The notes below the pieces were generated by a model that ran no database searches, was not told the origin of the DNA, and saw nothing but the letters and a program-made list of their open reading frames with translations. From positions 1-64,000 of the forward strand of contig PDUC01000037.1 of the NCBI GenBank assembly GCA_002747255.1: a stretch of DNA of 64,000 nt, written 5' to 3'. Source of the DNA: Acidobacteriota bacterium. Its GTDB lineage: Bacteria; Acidobacteriota; Holophagae; Acanthopleuribacterales; Acanthopleuribacteraceae. Below are positions 6,517-18,767 of the stretch, piece after piece (position 1 is the stretch's first letter; each line of letters opens with the position of its first letter). A program made the position numbers and the translations under genes.

Positions 6517-9500
6517 TTAGTTATTTCCGCGTCCTTTAATGACACCCATAATAACAGAAACCGCCAGGATCAGAATGAGTATTGAAACGCCGATGACCGC
6601 GGTCATGTTATCCATGAGCGACTCTTTCAACGATTCCAGGCTGAACTCGTTTTGCTTGACGAGTACCTGTCCGGAAACGGCTTCTTCAAGATTGCCTGTC
6701 CTGACGTCGTCCAGAGCCTTCCTGTACGCTTCAGCTTTGGCAGGATCTACCAATTCGGCAATACGATCCTGAAGTTCCATGTTATCACAGACGAAACCAC
6801 TGCAGCCAGCATCGAATTCCTCGATCAGCTCCACATGGATGCCCGCAATGTTCTCCAGGGTCTCTTCATCTGTATCCCAAAAGCCCTTGCGATTGGATTC
6901 CAGTAAAACAGCCGTCATTTCCTGCAGGGCGAAGGGGTTTACTTCCTTGAAGTACTCGCGAAGTCCCAGTTGATACGTGTCGTCAATGTAGACTTCATTC
7001 ATTTGATCCCAAAGTTCGTTGTCAATGACGCTGGCTTTCATGGTGTTCCAGCCAAAGGCGTTCCGGAATATTTCGGCAAAACCCTCTGCGGAGGACATGC
7101 CGCCCTCATCGGTGAGAGCTTCAATGAATTGGGGGTTCAGCACGGTGGTTCTCGCTTCACTCCAAATAGCTTCATAAGCACCTTGAACTCTGGGGTCGTA
7201 CTTGTTGCGTAGATCGCTGAAGTAGGCATCGGGATCATTTCCGGTTGTCTTTTGAATGGCGAGGTTGAGACCACCCATGAATTCATAGACGTGATCCAGT
7301 GACAGCGGTCCCCAGGTGTTGGACGATCGGCCGTGAATAATGGTGTCCGTGTTCTGCAGAGCTGCCTCGAAAATACCCGCCTGGTAGTGGCCCCAGTGGT
7401 CTTTCATGTAAATGGCACCCATGTTTTGAATGTACTGCTTGGCGATTTCATCTTCACTTTCCCATGAGTCGCCTTTTTCCACCATACCCATGATGCTGGT
7501 TCCGTAGTTGCCATTCACTCCGCCAAACACTCTGGCGAACGAGAATTCTCTGGCGTCCTGCGGCGCAAGACCTTTCTGTTTCATGACTTTTTCCGCTACA
7601 AGGGAACCGCGTTTAACGAAGTTGTCGCCTTCCTCTTCAACTTGGGAGGCTAATTTAACCGCTTTGTTGATGAGTTCGATGCGGCTGGCGGCAATATCGC
7701 GGAACTGGCCTGACGTTTGAACCACCACATCTATTCTGGGACGACCCAGGTTCTTTTGCTCCATGAGAGAGACATCCAGGACGCGGCCATGGCGGCCCCA
7801 GACGGGTTCGACACCCAGCGTATAGAGAATTTCTGCCACATCCAGACCCTGTGTGCGAATGAATTCACCTCCCCAGAGAGAAAAGGCAATTTTTTCGGGG
7901 AATTGACCGGTCTTTTCTTTCTTTGCCTGAATAAGGGCGTCAACCTGTTGTTTTGCCAGTTCCCATGTCTCCTTGGTTGGCGTTTGTTCGACATTGATGC
8001 TGTAGAGATTTCTGCCAGTGGGAAGGGTTTCCGGGTTGGAGAGCGTATCGCCGCCGGCCGACGGATCAATGTAGCCGCCATTTAACGCATCTTCAATCGC
8101 CGCCAGTTCCAGATGGTTGGACTCGATGAGCAGCCTTTTGTAATGGTCAAGCTGAGACAAGGAATCGTGAATCAGCACAAGATAGCGCGCGGCAGGCCCT
8201 AATTCCTCTTCTAAATCCTGCAGGAGTTTGCCATCCATCCTGTGTCCGGGGACGAGGTTCTCCTTGAAACGCCGGACCAGTTGGATTTGTTCTTTCGTGA
8301 AAAACTGATCGACATTCTGATTCCTGGCAACCTCTTCCAGTGCGTGTTTGGCGACGCTTCTTATGAGGAAGTCTTCGTGTACGGCATCATCCTTGTGATG
8401 ATGGTGTTGTTTGTTGACCTGATTGTAGTATTTTTTGGGGCCCCATTCGATGCCTTGCTCACGCAGTTTATTGATCGCGTACACAATGGGTTCCAATGTA
8501 ATCAGTCGGGCTGTTTCCTGGGCTTCTTCCTGTGTATAGGGCGTGCCCAGTGTGTATTGTCCATCGGTTATTCTGGTATGGGAAAGTTCATGCAGGTAAC
8601 GGTGCACTTTTTCAATCTGTTCTGTGCCCATATCCTTGGCAGATTTTACGTCAGCCAGTCCCAGTTCTTCCAACATGTTCTCTTCGGTCAGGATAGAAAA
8701 AATAGACTTGGCGTATGTGTGTTTAATGGCTGCGTCTGAAGCCTCATTGTAGCGGTGAACCTTGTCGTTGAGCTGCTTGAGTTCATGAACCAGTTCCGCT
8801 TCGGTAAAAGGAGGTGTAAGGTGCGTGGTCAAAACAGCATAGGATCGTCTCTTGGCGATAACGCCTTCACCGATGTTATTGACGATATAGGGGTAGATAT
8901 GGGGTTTATCCAGGATCATGCGGTCAGGCCAGTCTCTGTCTGACAGTGCCACCTGCTTCCAGGGTGTGAATTCCAGGTTGCCATGGGTGCCGAAGTGCAT
9001 GAGGGCATCCGCTTTGAAGGTTTCGTGCGTCCAGAGATAGGAAGCCACGTAGGGATGAGGGGGTGCTTTTTTCACACCGTGTGTCATCACGTATTCATCT
9101 TCTCCCAGTGCCGACATGAGCTGGGGCAGTAAGACGATGTTGCCAAACTGAACGCGGGGAATATAGAGAACCGGCTTTTGATTTTCCATACCGCTCAGGT
9201 AATTGCCGGGAGCCTCTCCGTTAACTGCGATCAGTTCCTGAATCAAGTCGGGGTTTAAGTACTTGTCAAGCCATTGACGGTATTCTTCCGCGTCGATTAT
9301 TTCCGGATTGCCCGATTCGATCCACTGCTCTATCCGGCCTTCCGCGTAGGGTTCAAACATGGGGCCCTCTTTTTGAATGCGTTCAAAAAAGGCTTCGGCG
9401 TTCTCTGGCAGGTCTCCGCAGTCGTAGCCCGCGTTTTTTAAGTGAACCAACGTCGCGTAAAGAGACTCGGCTACTTCCAGCCCGCTTGCCACCATGGCGT

Positions 9501-10626
9501 TTTTTCCCGGCCCTTTGTAGTAGAAGATAGCCACTTTCTTGTCTTTATTGTCCTTCCGCTTCAGGCTGATCCAGTTTTTGACGCGTGAAACAAACGTATC
9601 CAGTCGATCGGGAATGCATCGATTGATAAACAGACCGTCTTCGTTGGGATATTGAGCGCTCAGCGTGAAGGGGTCGATGCCGCCGTCAAGTTCGGGCATG
9701 GTAACACTCTGGCTCATGAAGCCACCCGTCATACCCTGTGGATCGGCGTCCCATTGTTCAAAGGGCTCCACAACTTTCAAGGGCGCCAGAATGGGGATGT
9801 TGTGCTCTTTAAACCAGTTGACTGCTTTTTGACCTTCTCCCATCATGAAACGACCATGAGCGTTCCAGATAATCAGATCGGCATCCGCCTCCAGTAGTTT
9901 CTGGAGTTTGTTTCGGTGAAAGGCCAGAGGGAAAACATTGAGACCCTGTTCTTCCAGTGCCTGTATCAGTTCCTTGATGTATTCCGCGTTGGTACTGAAC
10001 TGATAGGTGTAGTTGGTGAGTATGGCGACGTTGGCCTGGTTTTCTTTCATCAACCCGTTCTTGATTTGATGGGCTTTAAATTCATCGCTGTTTTCAAAAA
10101 CCTCATCCATTTGAGGGTGATAAAAACCGTGTTTCGGGATAATTTCGGCGGGAAGCACGGGGTGGGTTCCGATTTTTTTGCCGTCAAAGACCCGGCGACT
10201 GTAGTTTAAAAGTTCCCGGGTGTTTTTGATGCCGCCATTGAGGTAGTAAGGCAGGACATCTTTCTGCTCCTGTTCTGTCAGGTTACTCATGGGGTAGACC
10301 TTGCCGTTGGCGCGTACAACCAGTACCTTGGCGCCATCTTTACCCGCAGCAACCATGGTGTTTTTGATGTCATCCGTCATGCGAATGGCGTGACCGAACA
10401 TGTAGATGGCGTCGTAACCCTTGAGCTCGGGAATAATGCCGTTTTCCGGCATAATGCGATCAATTTTATAGAGATAGGAGTCATCTGCCTTTAAGAAACG
10501 AGCATACTGATGGTCTCTCATGTTGACCAGGGCTACTCGGGTTGGTTCTAAAAAAGATTTATAGACAAAAAATCCAACTCCTAGAAAAATTATTAAGATA
10601 AGGACAGGTAATTTTTTGAACTTCAT
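6517..10626 (-). CDS. hmuS: membrane-anchored CobN/BchH-like chelatase, probable heme dechelatase (HmuS-like)
   Basis: This is a 1369-residue member of the CobN/magnesium-chelatase large-subunit family. The central family motifs are clear: MHFGTHGNLEFTPWKQVALS at about 541-560, then YPYIVNNIGEGVIAKRRSYA and THLTPPFTEAEL at about 577-610. Unlike biosynthetic CobN, it has an N-terminal membrane anchor (KLPVLILIIFLGVGFFVY, about 5-25) and a C-terminal membrane helix (AVIGVSILILILAVSVIMGV, about 1342-1363). The large domain is therefore probably periplasmic. No cobalamin genes or CobS/CobT or ChlI/ChlD partners are nearby. The context (TonB receptor upstream; polytopic, TolQ-like and DUF2149 genes downstream) is that of hmuS, whose Bacteroidota homologues are reported to remove iron from heme. 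Metal removal from an imported tetrapyrrole is the preferred inference; metal insertion cannot be excluded. Confidence 0.8.
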   Translation of the reverse strand: MKFKKLPVLILIIFLGVGFFVYKSFLEPTRVALVNMRDHQYARFLKADDSYLYKIDRIMPENGIIPELKGYDAIYMFGHAIRMTDDIKNTMVAAGKDGAKVLVVRANGKVYPMSNLTEQEQKDVLPYYLNGGIKNTRELLNYSRRVFDGKKIGTHPVLPAEIIPKHGFYHPQMDEVFENSDEFKAHQIKNGLMKENQANVAILTNYTYQFSTNAEYIKELIQALEEQGLNVFPLAFHRNKLQKLLEADADLIIWNAHGRFMMGEGQKAVNWFKEHNIPILAPLKVVEPFEQWDADPQGMTGGFMSQSVTMPELDGGIDPFTLSAQYPNEDGLFINRCIPDRLDTFVSRVKNWISLKRKDNKDKKVAIFYYKGPGKNAMVASGLEVAESLYATLVHLKNAGYDCGDLPENAEAFFERIQKEGPMFEPYAEGRIEQWIESGNPEIIDAEEYRQWLDKYLNPDLIQELIAVNGEAPGNYLSGMENQKPVLYIPRVQFGNIVLLPQLMSALGEDEYVMTHGVKKAPPHPYVASYLWTHETFKADALMHFGTHGNLEFTPWKQVALSDRDWPDRMILDKPHIYPYIVNNIGEGVIAKRRSYAVLTTHLTPPFTEAELVHELKQLNDKVHRYNEASDAAIKHTYAKSIFSILTEENMLEELGLADVKSAKDMGTEQIEKVHRYLHELSHTRITDGQYTLGTPYTQEEAQETARLITLEPIVYAINKLREQGIEWGPKKYYNQVNKQHHHHKDDAVHEDFLIRSVAKHALEEVARNQNVDQFFTKEQIQLVRRFKENLVPGHRMDGKLLQDLEEELGPAARYLVLIHDSLSQLDHYKRLLIESNHLELAAIEDALNGGYIDPSAGGDTLSNPETLPTGRNLYSINVEQTPTKETWELAKQQVDALIQAKKEKTGQFPEKIAFSLWGGEFIRTQGLDVAEILYTLGVEPVWGRHGRVLDVSLMEQKNLGRPRIDVVVQTSGQFRDIAASRIELINKAVKLASQVEEEGDNFVKRGSLVAEKVMKQKGLAPQDAREFSFARVFGGVNGNYGTSIMGMVEKGDSWESEDEIAKQYIQNMGAIYMKDHWGHYQAGIFEAALQNTDTIIHGRSSNTWGPLSLDHVYEFMGGLNLAIQKTTGNDPDAYFSDLRNKYDPRVQGAYEAIWSEARTTVLNPQFIEALTDEGGMSSAEGFAEIFRNAFGWNTMKASVIDNELWDQMNEVYIDDTYQLGLREYFKEVNPFALQEMTAVLLESNRKGFWDTDEETLENIAGIHVELIEEFDAGCSGFVCDNMELQDRIAELVDPAKAEAYRKALDDVRTGNLEEAVSGQVLVKQNEFSLESLKESLMDNMTAVIGVSILILILAVSVIMGVIKGRGNN

Positions 10627-10671
10627 GTTGATTTCCTCTGATTTTTTTTGCTTGTTGCGCTGTTAAATAGT

Positions 10672-10703
10672 GAAAAGGCTCGAAAATACATTCGGGCCTT
10701 TTC
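10672..10703 (-). promoter_or_regulatory. intercistronic hairpin between receptor and chelatase genes
   Basis: GAAAAGGCTCG (10672-10682) and CGGGCCTTTTC (10693-10703) form an 11-bp stem with one G-U pair and a 10-nt loop. On the minus strand no long T-run follows, so it is more likely an attenuator or an mRNA-stability element than a full terminator. It could set receptor:chelatase expression ratios in the operon. Confidence 0.45.
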
Positions 10704-10732
10704 TGTGGGAGTTGGAAACTAAATTGTCAGGG

Positions 10733-12658
10733 TTAGAAAGACGCTCTCAAAATCAATCCGTATGAGCGTCCGGGCTCTACATAGCCGAAATCATCGGACT
10801 CATCTAAAAGGTACTTGTCGGTTATGTTCTTGAAATAGAGCTGGGCTTCAAACATATCGTTAAAGCGCTTGGTCGCGAACAAGTCCAGGATGGAATACGA
10901 CGGCAAAGATACCGTTGATAATTCGGAACCCGAGGTTAACTGCTTCCCGATATAACGCCCGTTGATACCGAATTTCATGTTCATGCCGCTGAAGAGATAA
11001 GCCAATCTGATGTTTCCGGACTGTTCAGGCTTGTAGAGAAGATCTTCATCGGTTGTGTCGTCCTTGGCATCGAGAAAGGTGAGTTGTCCACTCATCTGGA
11101 AACCACAGGGCGGATGATAATCGTATTCCAGTTCAACGCCGCTTGTGGAAGCCTTGTCGATATTGATTCCTTCGTAAATAGCCTGATGGCCTTCCTGCCC
11201 GATTTTGTTCCAGGCGATCATGTCTTTGATTTTATTGTCAAAGTAGATGGCTCTGAAATGGATACGTGCTCTTTGGTAATGGAATCCCACTTCCGCGTTT
11301 TTAGACGTTTCAGGCTTCAGGTCGGGGTTGCCGAAAAACTGGTGAGGACCAAATCTGGCGTGATAGTTAGGTGAAATCTGCTTGAGGGTAGGCGCGTTGA
11401 ACGCTTCGCCGTAACCGGCTTTCAGGTTCCAGTTTTCAGTGAGTTCGTAAACACCGTAAACTCTGGGCGAAACTTCTGAACCGAAAAATTCGTGATCATC
11501 CATTCGAATGCCTGTTGTCAGTAACAGCTTTCCGGTTGACCACTCGTCTTGAATGAAGAGTGCCTGGTATTGAGCATCGTCTTCCTTGGTTGTCAAGGTC
11601 GCTGACTCAAGATGTTCTTTACGCAGTTCGCCGCCATAGGATAACCGGTGGCTGCCCATTTCGGAGTAAAAGCGCGCTTCCAAAACCTGGTTGCTTACAA
11701 GATCGGTAGATTTCTTGACGCGTCCGCTTTTATACGTGCTGATCGCGTCTTTGTCGATTTCAGAGTAGTACAGTTTGACGTCGGCCATTACCTTTGAAAA
11801 AATGCCTTTCCAGGCCAGGCTGAACTGCTGCTTTGCAAGGTCGTACTCACCCAGGTATTCCTTGCCTCTGCTCGAGGCGTCACGCCAGCGGTCGTCTTGT
11901 GTGAAGGTGGCATCGAAATTGATGAAATGGTTTTCGTTGAGTGTGACGTCAAGACCCGTGCTGACGGAGGTCACTTCGGAGCCCTCTATTTCGGAATAGG
12001 GAACATCCTGGAAGGGTACGGATTCGTTTTTAGAGTAGGTGGCTGCCACCTGTAGTGAAACCTTGTCACCTGAAAGCGGTCCTGAAGTGTAGAAACCAAC
12101 CCGGGTGGATTCGCCGCCGCGATCATCTTCGCGGACACCGCCGCCCAATTCGATCGATGATTTCCACGATGGTGTGGCTTCTTTTGTGATGACGTTGATG
12201 ACACCGCCCACGGCTTCAGACCCGTAAAGGGCCGACAGGGGACCTCTCACAATTTCTATGCGTTCAATGCTGTTGACAGGTATCCAGCTGTATTCAAAGT
12301 CAGAGTGACCCATAACGGCATTACTGGCCGCGATTCTCTTTCCGTCTATGAGAATGAGTGCGTGTTTGTCGTTAAGACCGCGGATGGTGATGGTTTTACG
12401 TCCGCCAACACCTTCTCCGCTGAAAAAGAGACCCGCGTGACCTTGAATGGCCTCGATTAAGTTGGTAGCACCCTTTTCCTTTATTTGCTCTTGAGATATA
12501 ACGGTTACCTCGCCGGGCGCTTCACTTATCAGGCTCTCAAACCCACTGGCCGTTACTTGAATGGTTTCGCTTACTGTCTGTTCGTTTGTGTCTTTTTGCT
12601 CTGCTGCTTCATTGGATTCATTCATTAAAAATACAAGTAATAGTAGTTCCAAAAACAT
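10733..12658 (-). CDS. hmuR: TonB-dependent outer-membrane receptor (HmuR-like)
   Basis: This receptor has 641 residues. A short signal peptide (MFLELLLLVFL) is followed by an acidic linker, a TonB-box-like ETIQVTAS, and a plug domain (about 45-155). The plug has the usual landmarks: APGEVTVISQEQIKEKGATNLIEAI, ITIRGLNDKHALILIDGKRI, SIERIEIVRGPLSALYGSEAVGGVINVIT. A 22-strand-type beta barrel fills the rest and ends in the outer-membrane targeting phenylalanine (ILRASF). The start at 12658 is chosen because AGGAGG lies 7 nt upstream (12666-12671); a longer frame to 12745 would include the promoter. Co-occurrence with the HmuS-like chelatase indicates heme or another tetrapyrrole as ligand. No HmuY-type hemophore gene is adjacent. 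Confidence 0.88.
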   Translation of the reverse strand: MFLELLLLVFLMNESNEAAEQKDTNEQTVSETIQVTASGFESLISEAPGEVTVISQEQIKEKGATNLIEAIQGHAGLFFSGEGVGGRKTITIRGLNDKHALILIDGKRIAASNAVMGHSDFEYSWIPVNSIERIEIVRGPLSALYGSEAVGGVINVITKEATPSWKSSIELGGGVREDDRGGESTRVGFYTSGPLSGDKVSLQVAATYSKNESVPFQDVPYSEIEGSEVTSVSTGLDVTLNENHFINFDATFTQDDRWRDASSRGKEYLGEYDLAKQQFSLAWKGIFSKVMADVKLYYSEIDKDAISTYKSGRVKKSTDLVSNQVLEARFYSEMGSHRLSYGGELRKEHLESATLTTKEDDAQYQALFIQDEWSTGKLLLTTGIRMDDHEFFGSEVSPRVYGVYELTENWNLKAGYGEAFNAPTLKQISPNYHARFGPHQFFGNPDLKPETSKNAEVGFHYQRARIHFRAIYFDNKIKDMIAWNKIGQEGHQAIYEGINIDKASTSGVELEYDYHPPCGFQMSGQLTFLDAKDDTTDEDLLYKPEQSGNIRLAYLFSGMNMKFGINGRYIGKQLTSGSELSTVSLPSYSILDLFATKRFNDMFEAQLYFKNITDKYLLDESDDFGYVEPGRSYGLILRASF

Positions 12659-12686
12659 TCCAATTCCTCCTTCCTGTGCTTGGCAA

Positions 12687-12703
12687 TTGAGACTCAGTCT
12701 CAA
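12687..12703 (-). promoter_or_regulatory. Fur-like operator upstream of hmuR
   Basis: TTGAGACTCAGTCTCAA is a perfect 8-1-8 palindrome. It resembles the TGAGAATnATTCTCA form of the Fur box. It starts about 7 nt downstream of the predicted transcription start and ends before the ribosome-binding site, so bound repressor would block the promoter. Iron-dependent repression of the whole operon is a well-founded inference. Confidence 0.7.
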
Positions 12704-12716
12704 AAAAAGCAAGCAG

Positions 12717-12745
12717 ATATTACCTGCTCTGGATTGCCATGTCAA
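12717..12745 (-). promoter_or_regulatory. sigma70-type promoter of the heme operon
   Basis: On the minus strand a consensus -35 TTGACA (12740-12745) is followed by a 17-nt spacer and a -10 TAATAT (12717-12722). Transcription would begin near 12710, immediately before the Fur-like palindrome. No other strong promoter was seen inside the downstream run of genes. Confidence 0.7.
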
Positions 12746-13050
12746 GAAAAAAAAGAAAAGCGGCTCGCTTAGTTCACTATCGTGTCTTTTGCGTCATGGA
12801 CAGGGTAAATGGCACAGTGGATGCGAGCACTTGAAACAGGTCTGTTTCAGCTTGGGCATTTATTGACACAAACTGGAAGAGCTGTATGCAGGACCGTATG
12901 ATAAAGAATGATTTACCTGGTTGTATAGGGTCTGTATTCTTTAGGTTGCAGCATGAGATCCGGCTTGTGTTTTCAACAATTAAAGACGCAGAATGGCTTC
13001 AGGGCTGCTGGTCTGGAGTTAGAGATTCAAAATACCACAGAAAAGCGGTT
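12746..13050. other. intergenic region between hmuR and guaB
   Basis: About 300 bp without a supported gene. It contains a perfect 18-bp palindrome, TGAAACAGGTCTGTTTCA (12832-12849), that matches neither the Fur-like box nor a terminator (no T-tract on either strand). No clear guaB terminator was recognised. Confidence 0.5.
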
Positions 13051-17183
<4,133 letters not shown>

Positions 17184-17349
17184 GTTGTCTCCGGCTTGTT
17201 CTTCGTCGTCACCCCGCAATGAATGACGCTATTCTATTACATGAGGATAAAACCTGAAACCCCTAGCTTGTTTTGAATTCTTTCAGGGGCTGTGTTTCTT
17301 TTACGGAAAAGGCAGGTGTAAGGGTTATAGGTGGCTGTTGTTTTGTACA

Positions 17350-17382
17350 GAAAATAAAAAAACCCCGGTAAAAACCGGGGTT
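17350..17382 (-). terminator. intrinsic terminator after the M23 peptidase gene
   Basis: AACCCCGGT (17361-17369) and ACCGGGGTT (17374-17382) form a perfect 9-bp stem with a 4-nt loop. Read on the minus strand it is followed by TTTTTTTATTTT, a classical intrinsic terminator 20-50 nt beyond the stop at 17404. Confidence 0.9.
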
Positions 17383-17403
17383 GAATGACCCAAGGAAAAA
17401 CCG

Positions 17404-18321
17404 TTAGAGCGGTCGTATATCTTTGATAATGTATTTCATAGGGTTGACAGCTTTCTTGTTCTTGTGAACTTCGTAGTGTAAATGCGGTCCGGTCGAGCGT
17501 CCTGTACTGCCGACATAAGCCACCAGGTCACCCTTTTTCACGCGTTGCCCTTTGGATACATTGAACTTCGAGAGGTGAGCGTATTTGGTGACAATGCCGT
17601 TGCCGTGATTGATGACCAGCATTTTTCCAAATCCGCCATTTCGCCCTCGTCCGGTTACCACACCGCTTGCAGGAGCGTAGACAGGTGTTCCGTGGTCACA
17701 CGAGATGTCCAGGCCTTTGTGGAACGTGCGCTTTCCGGTGAAGGGATCTTTACGGTGCCGGAATCCGCTTGCAAACCATCCGTTGGCAGGTAACAAGGAG
17801 GGAATGGCATCCAGCATGTCCCTTTTGGTTTTATAGGTTTCCTCAACAGAGCTCAACCGCTGCTCGACTAACTCCGCCTTTCTGTTGAGCATGGAGAGAT
17901 CGCTTCTCATGTAGCTGTTCAATTCGTTGTTAAACAATTCAGGAGAGGCATCCATGTCGCTGCTCACTTCAGGGCCGCCTAAACCTACGTTCTGCTGCCC
18001 GCTGTCTTCAGCTCCGACGAGTTGAGCCAGTTCGGAGGATTTAGCTTCAAACAGTTGCAGCTTGTTTTCAAATTCAATGGCTGCTTCCCGGTAATTTTCG
18101 ATCTCCGCAATGAGCGTGCTGTTCTTGGTTTGAGCTTCCTGTAGTTTCTCGATCGCCAGGCCGTTTCGTATGAACAGGGTCAATAAAAACACAGCGCCTA
18201 TGCAGACGAAGGACGAAGTTCCTATCACGGTTTTTACCAGAGCTTTAGGCAATCGGAACTGCCGGCAAGCTTCATGGTTACCATTAAAAACCATGATTTC
18301 GTAATACTTTGTTTTTTTCAT
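17404..18321 (-). CDS. M23 family metallopeptidase with N-terminal membrane anchor
   Basis: This 305-residue protein has one N-terminal membrane helix (about 32-54, TVIGTSSFVCIGAVFLLTLFI) and a coiled-coil region (about 58-100). The C-terminal LytM/M23 peptidase domain (about 180-300) contains the zinc ligands in HKGLDISCDHGTPVYAP and the HLHYEVH motif, so it is likely catalytically competent. It should cut or remodel peptidoglycan at the periplasmic face. The start at 18321 (MKKTKYYEIMVF) puts a basic tail before the helix; 30 more residues upstream look non-coding. It is the last gene before a terminator, downstream of the kinase and small coiled-coil genes. Confidence 0.88.
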   Translation of the reverse strand: MKKTKYYEIMVFNGNHEACRQFRLPKALVKTVIGTSSFVCIGAVFLLTLFIRNGLAIEKLQEAQTKNSTLIAEIENYREAAIEFENKLQLFEAKSSELAQLVGAEDSGQQNVGLGGPEVSSDMDASPELFNNELNSYMRSDLSMLNRKAELVEQRLSSVEETYKTKRDMLDAIPSLLPANGWFASGFRHRKDPFTGKRTFHKGLDISCDHGTPVYAPASGVVTGRGRNGGFGKMLVINHGNGIVTKYAHLSKFNVSKGQRVKKGDLVAYVGSTGRSTGPHLHYEVHKNKKAVNPMKYIIKDIRPL

Positions 18322-18531
18322 GCTTTCTAACTTATTCTCGCAGGCAAGCCAGTTGGTTTTGCCTTGATACGTATTTATTTTTAACAGGCGACAAACGCCG
18401 TAACGCAGCATACTACCAAAAAAAAGATCAAGACGCTATCTTTATCTTTTCCGAGCATTCTGCGCTGTAGTGGAACAAAGGGCAGCCCACTGTTTCACCC
18501 TCTGAAAGCAGTGTAGAACGATCGCTTTGTT

Positions 18532-18765
18532 CTACTCTTCCAGTTCTTCTTCAAATTCCTCGTCTTCTTCCAGATCGTTGGGGACACCCAACAGACTGCA
18601 ATAGCCACCGTAAATACTCAGTTGAGCTTCCTTAGCCTGCTGGAGTTCAGCGATTTTTTTCTTGATTTTATTGAGCTCAACCTCCACTTCCTGGTCAATT
18701 AAGTCTATTTCCGCACGGGTTTCGTCCTTTAACTTTTCATATCTGGCTTGGCGTTCACTGTCCAT
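18532..18765 (-). CDS. small acidic coiled-coil protein
   Basis: The protein has 77 residues if translation starts at 18765 (MDSERQARYEK), or 79 with the ATG at 18771. GGAG lies about 7 nt before the 18765 ATG but only 2 nt before 18771, so the shorter form is preferred. Residues about 5-50 form a charged heptad-like coiled coil (EVELNKIKKKIAELQQAKEA). The tail is strongly acidic (DLEEDEEFEEELEE). No family is recognised. The upstream ATG overlaps the stop of the receiver-kinase gene in an ATGA, implying coupled translation and possibly a physical partner of the kinase. Confidence 0.65.
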   Translation of the reverse strand: MDSERQARYEKLKDETRAEIDLIDQEVEVELNKIKKKIAELQQAKEAQLSIYGGYCSLLGVPNDLEEDEEFEEELEE

Positions 18766-18767
18766 TG

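Noticed and set aside
6517-10626. cobalamin-biosynthetic cobaltochelatase (cobN) as function of the CobN-like gene
   Set aside because: Terminal membrane helices, absence of cob genes and the TonB/TolQ/DUF2149 context fit a heme-uptake HmuS-like protein better, although sequence alone cannot exclude metal insertion.
12832-12849. terminator for guaB
   Set aside because: The palindrome has no T-tract on either strand and lies about 200 nt beyond the stop.
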